64,000 nucleotides of DNA, from the NCBI RefSeq assembly GCF_949987515.2, contig NC_082695.1:70760466-70824465 (forward strand), given 5' to 3'. The position numbers and the translations under genes are program-made. The stretch's first letter is position 1. Each line of letters begins with the position of its first letter. Below, piece by piece: positions 34,601 to 45,850 of the stretch. The notes under the pieces were generated by a model. The model made no database searches. It was not told the DNA's origin and saw only the letters and a program-made list of their open reading frames with translations. This stretch comes from Delphinus delphis. Taxonomy: Eukaryota; Chordata; Mammalia; Artiodactyla; Delphinidae.

Positions 34601-36139
34601 ATAGCCACAGTAGAAATAGTTGAAAAGTGAAAGGGACGCCATTGTTTGATTTGGATATTTGGTCCATATAAAGTAATTTGACTAATGTTTTTGCTGAGTG
34701 TGTTAGAGAGATGTGTTCATCTCATGTAAATATAGCCAACGCTGATACACGGCAGGTGAACCAAAATATGCTATAATAATATACGTTGGCTGTAAACAAT
34801 TTGGACTTCTCATCTGAAAGGGGGTATGAGGACATTCAGTTCTAGAACCTGCCTTCAATGTGCTACCTTACTAAGGCCTGAGAGAGGAGATGAGAATTAT
34901 AAATAAATTATAATACCACATAGATAGGGCTAAGAGGACAGAGTCTAAGGAAATTCTCAGAGGAGAGAGAGATGACCTACAGCTGCCAGTAATCAGTGCA
35001 TACCATTTCTTGTCTGCAGTTTAGACTCCAGTTTGACCTCAAGTTCAATGTCCCTAGGTAGTACATTTCACTTGGGGGCCCTGCAGTCAGTTCCTGGATG
35101 TCACCAAAGCTTTGCCTTAATAACTTTCAATCTTGTGTGAAAATTCTTTTGAAAGAAATTTCAGACCTTGCAAAAGGAAAAAAAAAAAAAAGAGAGAGAG
35201 AGGTCAGTCAGTCAATCAATTACTGGTATGTGTGTGAGTCCTTGAATTAACTTTGGAATAATCATGGTCCTTTCTATATTTGGAAAAGGAATACTTCCTG
35301 TGAGCTGTTGTAGGCACCATTGACTTAATTAAGATTGAATTAGTTTCAAGAAGCCAAGCTGTTTTAAATACTCTTAGGATTATAACCTGTTTCCCTGGAT
35401 CTCATTGTTTCCCCAGCTCATCCTCCTCTTTCGTGACTGGAGGAATTCCAGGGACCCTTCAAAAATGTCAGATTCCCCACTTGCAGGAGAGTTCACCCGT
35501 GCTTAAAAATGCAACCCTGCCGGCTCCCGTGTGGCACGTGCTTTTTTCTTTTCCGTGGCTCTGGGGGCTGGCCTTGCGGTTCTCTTGTCTTCAGCATACT
35601 GCTCAGAAGTGGACTGATCTGATGGTCAGGGGACGTGGGTCAGCATCCCCAGCTCCAGGGTCTTAACCCAGGGGACGTTCTCTGCATCTTCCTGTGTCAG
35701 TCTCAATGCTTCCACTGAGGACGGACAGTTACCTCCTTCCCAGACACCAGCTTTCTAGAAAACTCATTTAGATTTTCTGTTACCATCTTTATTCCTCGGC
35801 AGTCTGACAGAAATCCTTGGTGGGAATGGTGGAACAAAAGGACAATACCATCAACTATTTTTGAAATAGCTCTTTCCCTCACACAACAGCCATTATCCCT
35901 TGGGCCAAGATGGTGTGACTCCACCCTTTCTTTTGTAGGCTGTACTTTTCTAAGTGATATGTTGGTCCCTCTTAAAAATAGATGTGTGACATAACAACAT
36001 CCTCTGCTGCCCATACAAATCATACCTACGCTTTTTCACGTAATCCTGTCTTCTTAAATTAAGTCAGGATAACGTGTTAGAAGAGTCTCCCTATTTGGAA
36101 CGCAATTTACTTACTAAAGAGGAAAACCCCAAAGCACAA
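31691..36139. other. 4.4 kb mostly single-copy stretch
   Basis: I can name no clear repeat except a possible old LINE-like piece at about 34110-34290 (gatccactggggagacaaca) and an A run with GA repeats at 35178-35202. Open frames are short and unremarkable. 34440-34830 is AT-rich, contains a CArG-like ccatataaag at 34662-34671 and lacks repeat signatures. I cannot say whether it is conserved. Confidence 0.4.
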
Positions 36140-36335
36140 AAAAGGCCAATCATGTGGTTAGTCTTTCTGGTGACCAGTCCATATCCTAAAGCTATCTGGA
36201 AACCTGCTGAGTTCCCCTCATTAGCATAACAAGGACACTCCTATCGCTCAGGAAATTCCAAGGGCTTTTGAAGCTTCCTGCCAGGAACCTGGGACAAGAC
36301 CAGAAAAATTCCTTATTACACCACAGGTAGATGTG
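36140..36335 (+). mobile_element. ERVL-type (MLT2-like) LTR fragment
   Basis: aaagctatctggaaacctgc, ctcattagcataacaaggac, actcctatcgctcaggaaat and ttcctgccaggaacctggga resemble the end of an old ERVL LTR. Only the right half is recognisable. No viral coding sequence accompanies it. Confidence 0.65.
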
Positions 36336-36655
36336 GAGAATTTAACAAATCTAAGCTATCTATACTTTAGCAAGACATTCGACAGAATATCTTTCCATCT
36401 TGGTGGAAAATATGTAGAAATATTGGATAGGTAATGATATAGCCATTGGAATTCATACTTAGTTAAATATTGTATTTATATCCAAAGGGTATTATTATAT
36501 AGTGGATTAACCTGGAGGAATTAAAAATTAAATTGGGGCAAAGAAGACATGTGTGTCAAGTTTCCAGATGACATAAAACTATGAGAGAGAACGTTTTAGA
36601 AAGCCAAACAAAAGTTTAAAAGCATTGCACACATAAAAGAAGTACAAGGACATGC
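36336..36655. other. AT-rich single-copy sequence
   Basis: Nothing recognised. Confidence 0.35.
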
Positions 36656-36935
36656 GTCTCCATGGCACGGGCATCAAAGACTCGGGCTCCTTCTGTTTTT
36701 CTGCTCCACCATTTTGCTTTCCATTCTCAAGCTTATTTCATGGTCCAAGATGACAGCTGGACCTTCAACCGTAACATTCCTATTCCAGGCAAGAGGAAAA
36801 AAGAAGAATAAAGGAAAGATGAGTACACTGCCCAGCTGCTTTATTTTCCTTTAAAAAGACTCCCCAGAAGTTCCCACGAACTTTTACTTTTAACTCATGG
36901 GCTTGAACTTAAGTCACTTAGCTGAAAGAGAAGCT
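36656..36935. repeat. Old mammalian interspersed repeat, family not identified
   Basis: tttctgctccaccattttgc, tttcatggtccaagatgaca, gctggaccttcaaccgtaac and acattcctattccaggcaag read like a common mammalian repeat. I know the wording but cannot assign it to a family with certainty. Confidence 0.45.
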
Positions 36936-37316
36936 GGGAAACACGTATATATATCTTGGCTAAGCACAGTGCTGTCCTACCTCCAAAACCAACCAACCAA
37001 CCAGACAATAAACTTCGCCATCTTCAAAGGCTGAACTAGGATAAAAACTGACCAAGTGAAATCACCAAAATGAATGTCATCTTGATTTTCTATTAAAATG
37101 AGTTTAAAAACGATAACAAATCTCAGTTTTAAGTATAGGTGAAAAAGTTTGCTAAATAAAATTCCAGCAAATTTAATCCAGTAGTGTAGTAAAAGAATAA
37201 TATTTATCAGAATAGGGATTATTTCAGAATGCAAAGCTGGTTTAACATCACAGTCCAGTTTGTCACTCCTCAGCTCATGTGTCTTCACCTGAATTGGCTT
37301 CTCTCTTGACTCAGGC

Positions 37317-37317
37317 A

Positions 37318-37363
<46 letters not shown>
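37317..37363. repeat. (ATT)n microsatellite, about 15 units
   Basis: An uninterrupted run of ATT units. Translation of this strand gives poly-isoleucine, which is an artefact of the repeat. Confidence 0.98.
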
Positions 37364-37365
<2 letters not shown>

Positions 37366-37369
37366 TTGG

Positions 37370-38215
37370 TTCCCATTCTTCAAAATGAAAAGCACTGCTT
37401 CAATGATTATACAGACAGTGCTGTGATACACATCTTTGTGCACCTTGGGGGACAATTCCTAATTGTAATTCTTGAAAATGGAATTGGTAGATCAACATGC
37501 AGCCACACATTACATGTTGCTAAATCTGACTGTTTGCCCTTCCAGGAGACAGTGTCGATTCACAGTTCCTGGCAGTGTGTGGAAGTGCCTATTTTTTCAT
37601 AACTTTGCCTAACACTAATTATCGTGATTAAAAAAAAAATCTTTGGTAATGAGATAATAGAAGAAAAGTAGTACTTCATTGTAGCCTTAACAGTGTTTAT
37701 AAGTAAAATCATCTTTCAAATGCCTTTTGGCTATTTCATTTCCTTTTCCATTATTGCATTTTCTTGTCCTGTTTTGTGTTTATCTTGCTAATTTGGAGAA
37801 ACACTTTCTACATTAAAGATAATTGTCCCAGTTTGTTATTTACCTATTTATTGTTTTTAGTGTATTTTGCCATACTTTCAAAATTTAAAAAGTTTAAAAT
37901 TTGTAGTTTTAAAGTTTATTCCATTTTTTTTACTCTATAGCTTCTAATGTTAGTGTCATGTTATAAAAAGTCTTCCCTACAATCAGATTAGAATATCTCT
38001 TCATATATTCTCTTCTAGTATCCTTTCCTTTGCCTTCTTTTTTTTTTTTTTTTGTTACAATGCTTAATTCATTTGAGTTTTGCCTCTGTGAATCGTATGA
38101 GATGAATACATGTTTTTCTCCACCTCAGTGTTTAAGTATTTTTCTAATACTTATAGAAATGCCATTTTTATAATGTATTAAAGTTTATTTATATGTAGGA
38201 ATAAATTTTTATTAT
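37370..38215 (-). mobile_element. L1M ORF2/3' fragment, antisense
   Basis: cttgaaaatggaattggtag, cactttctacattaaagata and gtgtattttgccatactttc are the antisense of old L1M. Its reverse complement covers part of the same L1 region as the sense copy that begins at 38220. The two are separate fragments meeting head to head, not one simple 5' inversion. Confidence 0.75.
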
Positions 38216-39499
38216 AAACTTATAGGACATACATGAAGAAAATTATAAAACTTAACTGAAGAGCAATTCATGGAATTGGAATAAATGGAGTGTTATATTT
38301 CTAAACTGGAAGGATCAATATTGTGTAGATTCCCATTATTTCCAAATTCATATATAGATTTAATACTACTCCAAACAAAAGCTCAATAGAATATTTTGGA
38401 AATTTACAAAATGATTTGAAATTTAATCTGAAAGATTTGAAATCTGAAATTTAACCCAGGAGAATTAGAAAAAGAAGCAACTTGACCTACAAGATATTGA
38501 AATACATTGTAAAGGTGGAATAAATAAAATAGCAGGGTGACCTCTCCAAAAGGAGGTAGATAAGTGTACAGAACAAAAAACCAAGAAATAGACTCTAGTA
38601 GTTAGTAATTGATAAAAGAGCATTTCACACCAGGGAGGAAAATACACATTATTTTAAAAATAGGGAAGGAGGGGCTGGAATATTATGATCCAATTATTTT
38701 GCTAAAAATGTAATTAGAGCTTTTACACCATATTCATGGATAGCATACAGAGTTAAACGTAAAACATGAAACAACAACAAGCTAGAAAAAATTGTAGATA
38801 AGTGTGTATTTGGCTTTATAGAAGACACAGCCATTCTAAACATTCAGGTAAAGGAAAAAAATCACAAAAGAAAATTTTATGTAATTGGCATTATATAAAA
38901 AGTAAAACTTCCAAACATCAAAACACCATAAGCACAAATACAAAGCAGATTGCCATCTGGGAAAAATATTCTTAATATATAAAGATTAATAATAACTAGA
39001 TGCCTAACCAAAAGAAAAATGGGCAAAGCAATACAGGAAAAAGAAAGACAAATGACCAGTAAAGATGAAAATGTTTTCCTCCCTGCTAATCAAAAGAATT
39101 CAAATTAACACAATAGGGAGATAACCTGTTTTACCTAATTTTGCAAAGATTTAAAAGATGCTAATGGCATTGTTGGCAAGGGCAAGCTGAAACAAGCACT
39201 TCTGTGCTTCTAGTGAGAATATAAATTGTTTCAGGTTTCCTGGAGGACAATATAGTAATATATATCAAAAGTTTTAAATATATTTTCCCATTTATACCTA
39301 GTAGTTCTATTTCTAGCAAATCATTTCAAAGAAATAATCATATATATATGTATATATATGTAGCTATATGAATTTCTTCCTGTAGTATTAATTCTAAAAT
39401 TTATTATGAAGTATTTAAAAGATGCAAAAAGCATAAAGATTAATGCAATGAACAACAGTGCTTGTTCAACAGTGTGCCCAACAGTTATTTTTTTCTTTT

Positions 39500-39854
39500 T
39501 ATAAATTTATTTATTTTATTTTATTTATTTTTGGCTGCGTTGGGTTTGCGTTGCTGCACACAGGCTTTCTCCAGTTGTGGCGAGCAGGGGCTACTCCTCG
39601 TTGCGGTGCGTGGCCTTCTCATTGCGGTGGCTTCTCTTGTTGCGGAGCATGGGCTCTAGGTGCGCGGGCTTCAGTAGTTGTGGCACGTGGACTCAGTAGT
39701 TGTGGCTCACGGGCTCTAGAGCGCAGGTGTAGTAGTTGTGGCACACGGGCTTAGTTGCTCCATGGCATGTGGGATCTTCCTGGTCCAGGGCTCAAACCCA
39801 TGTCCCCTGCACTGGCAGGCGGATTCTTAACCACTGCGCCAGCACGGAAGCCCC
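39500..39854 (-). mobile_element. CHR-type SINE, long form
   Basis: Minus orientation. TTTA-rich tail at 39500-39530, head ends in ccactgcgccagcacggaag, where the A-box region is mutated (agcacgg for ccaggg). I see no clean target duplication. Confidence 0.94.
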
Positions 39855-40085
39855 CAATATCCATTCTTTATCTGCTGATGAAGAAATAAATCATTATCAA
39901 TAGAGTTGAAACCCTTTATGCATCCTTCTCCCCATGCCTTCACCCTCCTTCACTTCCAGAGGTGCAAGTGGTATTTGTAATTACGATGTGGCATTATTCA
40001 GTTACAAACTTCCTATATGGCCAAGCTTGAGGGAATTGATTAAATAAATTGTGATATCTTGAAGTGGTGAAATATATATTAAAAT

Positions 40086-40935
40086 AATGAATAAAAATTT
40101 ATTTTTATTAGTATACATGTGATACATACCCATCATTGGACATTTGGAAAAATAGTCTCAAAATTAAACAAAACTCTAAAATCACTCATAATTCTTTCAA
40201 CCAGACGTAACCATTATAACTTTTGTTGTAGTATCTGTTGTGTCATCTAATCTTTTTAAATATAGTTATATACTGTTTAAAAATTAAATCATGCTATACA
40301 TACAGCCATATAATTTCCTTTCGTCTTAGGAATCCTCAAGAAATCTTTTCCATTTTTTTTTTAAATTTTTATTTATTTATTTATTTATTTGGCTGTGTTG
40401 GGTCTTCGCTGCTGCGTGTCGGCTTTCTCTAGTTGCAGCGAGCAGGGGCTACTCTTCGTCGTGGTGCGCGAGCTTCTCATTGTGGTGGCTTCTCTTGTTG
40501 CGGAGCACGGGCTCTAGGCATGTGGGCTTCAGTAGTTGTGGCACGCAGGCTGAGTAGTTTTGGCTCACGGGCTCTAGAGTGCAGGCTCAGTAATTATGGT
40601 ACATGGGCTTAGTTGCTCCGTGGCATGTGGGATCTTCCCTGACCAGGGCTCGAACCTATGTCCCCTGCATTGGCAGGCGGATCCTTAATCACTGCTCCGG
40701 CAGAGAAGTCCCAACTTTTCCATTTTATAGAATATCCTTTTAAAAATAACTTAACAGCTGTGTGGTATTTCATTGTACATATGAATAGTCACTCTATATT
40801 TTTTGATATTTTTGTATTATTCCAACTTTTCCTTATTATAAATGAAGCTGCAGTAAACTGTTGCTAAATCTTTGCTATACAATAGTTATTTATTAGGTAA
40901 ATTCCTAGAAGTGAAATTTTTTGGTCTAAAATTCT
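40086..40935 (-). mobile_element. Antisense L1M inserted into the sense L1M
   Basis: aatcactcataattctttca, accagacgtaaccattataa, taaatcatgctatacataca on the left. tgtgtggtatttcattgtac, attataaatgaagctgcagt and taggtaaattcctagaagtg are on the right. The piece is flanked on both sides by sense L1M that reads on without loss, so it was a later insertion. It is itself split by the SINE at 40357-40712. Confidence 0.78.
40342..40726 (-). mobile_element. CHR-type SINE, long form, third level of nesting
   Basis: Minus orientation. Target duplications aatcttttccatttt (40342-40356) and aacttttccatttt (40713-40726). A-box region degraded (actgctccggcagagaagtc). Confidence 0.93.
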
Positions 40936-41289
40936 AAACGAGTACAATCATTCTTTAGGAGAATATTTACTAACATGATATATTGTTAAGTAAAAAAGTA
41001 GACTACAAAGTAATATATGCAATATGTTTGAAAATGTTAAAAAATGTATGCAAAGTGAAGGTGCCAAAAGGAAATACAGTGTTTCAAAATGTTAACAAGG
41101 TATCTCTGGGCAGATGGATAATGACTTATTTTTATTTGTCTCTTTATGCTTTTCTGTGTTGTCTAGTTTTTCTACAGTAAGCATATATTACCTTACTGAT
41201 CAGAAAGAAAATAATAGTTTTTAAAATAATTGAATAAATATTGAAAAATTACACAAGTACAAGGTCCAGGGACTAAAACTTCAAAACTA

Positions 41290-41790
41290 TCCTTGTGAGA
41301 GAGACCTGGGGCTCATAGTAAACCACAAGCTCAAAGTCAACAAGATGTTAAAGCTGTTTAAGAATAAAATGCCAGGGACTTGCCAGGTGGCACAGTGGTT
41401 AAGAATCCGCCTGCCAATGCAGGGGACATGGGTTTGAGCCCTGGTCTGGGAAGATCCCACATGCCGTGGAGCAACTAAACCCGTGCATCACAGCTACTGA
41501 GCCTGTGCTCTAGAGCCTGCGAGCCACAACTACTGAGCCCACGTGCCACAACTACTGAAGCCCGCACGCCTAGAGCCCGTGCTCCGCAATAAGAGAAACC
41601 ACCACAATGAGAAGTCCACGAACCGCAATGAAGAGTAGCCCCCGCTCGCCGCAACTAGAGAAAGCCCGCGCACAGCAATGAAGACCCAATGCAGCCAAAA
41701 ATAAGAAAAAAAAAGAATAAAATGCCATATTACATTGTCTAGAACAGAGCAAAGTAACAGTCCTTCCATGGTCTAAGTCTGTGGGACTAC
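41290..41790 (+). repeat. Possible CR1/L3-like LINE relic, split by a SINE
   Basis: gacctggggctcatagtaaa, ccacaagctcaaagtcaaca before the SINE, and attgtctagaacagagcaaa, gtaacagtcc after it, recall a widespread mammalian CR1-like RT segment (L-G-x-x-x-D-x-K-L-like reading). Assignment is from memory and weak. Confidence 0.4.
41360..41727 (+). mobile_element. CHR-type SINE, long form, sense
   Basis: The only long-form copy in plus orientation here. Head ggtggcacagtggttaagaa, body with repeated gagccacaactactgagccc type blocks, end cccaatgcagccaaaaataa then A-rich. Perfect 15-bp target duplications aagaataaaatgcca at 41360-41374 and 41713-41727. Confidence 0.96.
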
Positions 41791-42386
41791 AAATGCCACA
41801 CTGTATTCTGTAGAGATGATATGGTGTGTTCACAGAAGTGGCACTAGGTTGTTAACAGCGGTCAGAAGCTGGTACAAATTACTGGGTCCAGCCATCCAGA
41901 AAGGTACCAGGGGCTGATTATATTGTATATCAACACAAATCCACCATTGCTGGGGATGCCTGAAAATAATTTTTTTTTCATTAGGATTCTAACCCCCTTC
42001 TTGGCAGCTTTGTCTTTTGAGAGTGGAACAACTAGAAGTCTGAACCACGAGGTTGAAGGAAGAATGGTAAACTCGAGTTGAACCAAGGCCAGCATTTAAC
42101 TCCAAAGGAATCCAGTCTGGGGAAGGGGGCATTCAGACTTTCAAGGGGATGATCAGAGAGAGGCAAGTGACTGCACCGTGATTGTAGCTGACATGCTATT
42201 TTTGGAATAGGCATTGGGAAAGGGCTCAATCTCTGGCAAGAGCAGGTTAAGTTTTCAGGGAATGGCAGGAGTCCAGTCCTATAGACACGCTAGGGAACAC
42301 AGTAAGGTATACACTCCACAAAAATGCCAATGCCCAGGACCCATCCTAGTGTCATTGTCACAACTATGATGGTGAGAAGTATAAAA
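41791..42386. other. Single-copy sequence, nothing recognised
   Basis: Spacer between two SINEs without nameable content. Confidence 0.35.
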
Positions 42387-42734
42387 AGGTCTGTGTTTTT
42401 CTTTTTTTTTTAATTAATTATTTTTGGCTGCGTTGGGTCTTCATTGCTGCACGTGGGCTTTCTCTAGTTGTGGTGAGTGGGGGCTACTCTTCGTTGTGGT
42501 GCACGGGCTTCTCATTGTGGTGGCTTCTCTTGTTGCAGAGCACGGGCTCTAGGCATGTGGACTTCAGTAGTTGTGGCACGCAGGCTCTAGAGCTCAGGCT
42601 CAGTAGTTGTAGCACCTGGGCTTAGTTGCTGGGTGGCATGTGGGGTCTTCCCGGCTCGAACCCACATCCCTTGCATTGGCAGACAGATTCTTAACCACTG
42701 CGCCACCAGGGAAGCCCCAGGTCTGTGTTCTTCT
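42387..42734 (-). mobile_element. CHR-type SINE, long form
   Basis: Minus orientation, T-rich tail at 42401-42412, head ends at 42718 (gcgccaccagggaagcc). Target duplications aggtctgtgtttttct (42387-42402) and aggtctgtgttcttct (42719-42734), one mismatch. There is a small internal deletion at the B-box side (cttcccggctcgaac). Confidence 0.96.
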
Positions 42735-43894
42735 ACTAAACTAAATTTTTATCTTGAATCACCATTCTGCCTAATGGCAGAAAGTTTAATCTGGTTAATC
42801 TTTGTTTACTTGATCACCTCAGTTTTTTTTAAACTCATTTTGGTTCTGTTCTCAGACACTTTGGGGACTCTGTTTCCCTTCCATGCCCCATGGTAAGGAC
42901 TGCCTGGTTCTGTCCAGTCCTTCTTTCTGGGAGAGTCTTATCCTGTTAGCAGCCTCCTGGTTGGCATTCACTTGCCAAACCCTGTGGTCATAAATGCCCC
43001 CTGAATTGCTCCCCTCCTGTTCTGTCTGGTGATGGGTCCCTCTGCTCTGGCTGCCTATCCAAAGTCAGAGCTTTGGCCAAATCCCCCAGGAAGCACCTCA
43101 TCCCAGATGTTAGATCCTAGCTGGATCTTGCTTTCCTTATCTCCTTGTCTACTCTGGGTGGGCTATAGTAAATCAAGAAGTCTTCCTTTATAGCAAAAAT
43201 TGTCCTATTGCTGTCTAATTCTTACACAATAAAACAGTATAGACATCCTATAGTATGCTGGGCAAAATCACAAAATCTGATTTTCTTCCTTGATTCCAGA
43301 AAGTTCAGTAACATAATTTCACAGAGAGTTTGATAAAATCAAATTTCTTCATCAATTTCTCTGGAAGTAATTTAAATTATTTTAAAGCAAAAGGAACGGT
43401 AGAAGGTAAAATTGGGACGTTCTTCTGTTACAGTTATCATGAAAAAGAAATTGCAAAAATGAAAAATGGAAAGTGATAAATATCAAATTCTTTAAGGATC
43501 AAACGATGGGAACAGATGGGCAGAGGAAAGACCAAGTTTATCAACTTTTCAGATAAGTTAACCGAATTACTGGCAGATGTGATTTGTGTCATATTTGAAG
43601 AGGGTGAGCTGACCAGGACCATGTTGCAAAGAACAGTGACAGTTATTTTAACAGAGGGAGAAAGATTGGGCATAAAAAAAGAATAGGAAATTGATACAAC
43701 TACTTATGAATTTCACTGAGTTCAGTGGCATTTGTTGACAATATTAGAGAGAGAGGGAGGGAGGGAGATTCTAAAATAGTGCCTGCCATAGTAGAGGCTT
43801 AATTAATATTTGTTGAATGAACATAGTGGAGTTAGTTTAAACTACAAGTGTTCCAAATGAAACTCACAGAAAAGCCTTCTCTTAAACATGTTAA
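42735..43894. other. Mostly single-copy; short MIR/L2 tail near 43775-43825
   Basis: cctgccatagtagaggctta, attaatatttgttgaatgaa is the sense 3' end of an L2 or MIR. A GA-rich run precedes it at 43747-43770. Nothing else recognised. Confidence 0.5.
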
Positions 43895-43960
43895 ACAAAG
43901 AGGGGGAAGGATAGGGAGTTTGGGAGTGACATGTACACACTGCTCTATTTAAAATAAATA
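43895..43960 (+). mobile_element. Older L1 3' UTR piece, left half
   Basis: gggagtttgggagtgacatg, tacacactgctctatttaaa is whale/ruminant-type L1 3' UTR. Its continuation (caaggacctactgtatatt) appears at 50020-50038, after the inserted full-length L1. Confidence 0.7.
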
Positions 43961-43965
43961 GAGGG

Positions 43966-44865
43966 ATTGGTTCAAGATGGTGGAGTAGAAGGACGTGCGC
44001 TCACTCCCTCTTGTGAGAGCACTGGAATCACAACTAACTGCTGAACAATCATCGACAGGAAGACACTGGAACTCACCAAAAAAGATACCCCACATCCAAA
44101 GACAAAGGAGAAGCCGCAGTGAGACAGTAGGAGGGGTGCAATCACAATAAAATCAAATCTCATAACTGCTGGGTGGGTGACTCCCAAACTGGAGAACAGT
44201 TATACCACATAAGTCCACCCACTAGAGTGAAGGTTCCGAGCCCCATGTCAGGCTTCCCAACCTGGGGGTCCGGCAATGGGAGGAGGAATTCCCAGAGACT
44301 CAGACTTTGAAGGCTAGCAAGATTTGATTGCAGGACTTTGACAGGACTGGGGGAAACAGAGACTTCACTTTTGGAGGGCGCACACAAAGCAGTGTGCGCA
44401 TCAGCACCCAGGGGGAAGGAGCAGTGACACCATAGGAGACTGAACCAGACCTACCTGCTAGTGTTGGAGGGTCTCCTGCAGAGGCGGTGGGAGGCTGTGG
44501 CTCACAGTGAGGACAAGGACACTGGCAGCAGAAGTTCTGGGAAGTACTCCTTGGTGTGAGCCCTCCCAGAGTTGGCCATTAGCCCCACCAAAGAGCCTGT
44601 AGCCTCCAGGGCTGGGTCACCTCAGGTGAAACAACCAACAGAGAGGGAACTCAGCCCCACCCATCAGCAGACAAGAGGATTAAAGTTTTACTGAGCTCTG
44701 CCCATCAGAGCAACAGCCAGCTCTACCCACCACCAGACCCTCCCATCAGGAAACTTGCACAAGCCTCTTAGATAGCCTCATCCACCAGAGGGCAGACAGC
44801 AGAAGCAAGAACTACAATCCTGCAGCCTGTGGAATGAAAATCACATTCATAGAAAGATAGATAAA
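43966..44865 (+). promoter_or_regulatory. L1 5' UTR / internal promoter region
   Basis: Starts at ggttcaagatggtggagtag, the YY1-like caagatgg motif found near the 5' end of many L1 families, and is GC-richer than the rest of the element. By analogy with known L1s this is where RNA polymerase II transcription of the element would start. Activity in this copy is not shown by the sequence. Confidence 0.7.
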
Positions 44866-45794
44866 ATGAAAAGGCAGAGGACTATGTCCCAGATGAAGGA
44901 ACAAGATAAAACCACTGAAAAAAACTAAATGAAGTGGACTTAGGCAACCTTCCAGGAAAAGAATTCAGAAAAATGACAGTATAGAGGATCTAGGACCTCA
45001 GAAAAAGAATGGAGGCAAAGATCAAGACGATGCAAGAAATGTTTAACAAAGACCTAGAAGAATTACAGAAGAAAAACCTAGAAGAATTAAAGAACAAACA
45101 AATAGAGATGAACAATACAATAATTGAAATGCAAAATACACTAGAAGGAATCAATAGTAGAAAAACTGAGGCAGAAAAACGGATAAGTGACCTGGAAGAC
45201 AGAACGGTGGAATTCACTGCCACAGAACACAATAAACAAAAAAGAATGCAAAGAGATGAAGACAATATAAGAGACCTCTGGGACAACATTAAACACACCA
45301 AAATTTGCATTATAGGGGTCCCAGAAGGAAAAGAGAGAGAGGAAGGACCTGAGAAAATATTTGAAGAGATTATAGTTGAAAACTTCCCTAACATGGGAAT
45401 GGAAATAGCCACCCAAGTCCAGGAAGTGCAGAGAGTCCCAGGCAGGATAAACCCAAGGAGAAACACACTGAGACATGTAGTAATCAAATTGACAAAAATT
45501 AAAGACACAGAAAAATTATTAAAACCAACAAGGGAAAAACGACAAATAGCATACAAGGGAACTCCCTTAAGGTTAACAGCTGATTTCTCAGCAGAAATTC
45601 TAAAAGCCAGAAGGGAGTGGCACAACATATTTAAAGTGATGAAAGGGAAGAACCTACAACCAATATTACTCTACCCGGCAAGGATCTCATTCAGATTCGA
45701 TGGAGAAATCAAAAGGTTTACAGACAAGCAAAAGCTAAGATAATTCAGCACCACCAAACCAGCTCTACAACAAATGCTAAAGGAACGTCTCTAA
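44866..45794 (+). pseudogene. L1 ORF1 (RNA-binding ORF1p), broken
   Basis: ORF1p is the trimeric nucleic-acid chaperone of L1. The expected start is the ATG at 44866 (MKRQRTMSQMKEQ), but that frame stops at TAA 44926-44928. The main body is open in another frame from 45009 to 45743 (244 codons). Order within that body: coiled coil with K/E-rich heptads (residues 1-75), RRM-like domain (about 90-150, NIRDLWDNIKHTKICIIGVP) and C-terminal domain (about 175-240, IAYKGTPLRLTADFSAEIL). A premature TAA at 45741-45743 removes the last 17 codons; the family frame would close at 45792-45794. An in-frame 24-bp tandem duplication (45052-45065 repeated at 45076-45089) adds eight residues to the coiled coil. 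Confidence 0.93.
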
Positions 45795-45850
45795 GTGGGA
45801 AACACAAGAGAAGAAAAGACCTACAAAACAAACCCAAAGCAATTAAGAAA

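Larger units (their letters stand above)
38220..41225 (+). mobile_element. Old sense L1M host element, interrupted by other insertions
   Basis: Sense L1M pieces run collinearly: 38220-39495 (ORF2 C-terminal part; aaagaaaaatgggcaaagca), 39855-40085 (gagttgaaaccctttatgca) and 40936-41225 (gatatattgttaagtaaaaa to tctacagtaagcatatatta, the 3' end). It is split by a long SINE (39500-39854) and by an antisense L1M (40086-40935) that holds a further SINE. No frame survives. Confidence 0.8.

Noticed and set aside
34734..34791. 8-bp inverted repeat agccaacg / cgttggct with 42-nt spacer
   Set aside because: Arms this short with such a spacer are expected by chance in a 64 kb window.
37317..37363. Poly-isoleucine peptide across the ATT run
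   Set aside because: Translation of a trinucleotide microsatellite, not a gene.
44990..45628. 212-codon open frame on the minus strand
   Set aside because: Exact antisense of L1 ORF1, whose sense frame carries all recognisable ORF1p features.
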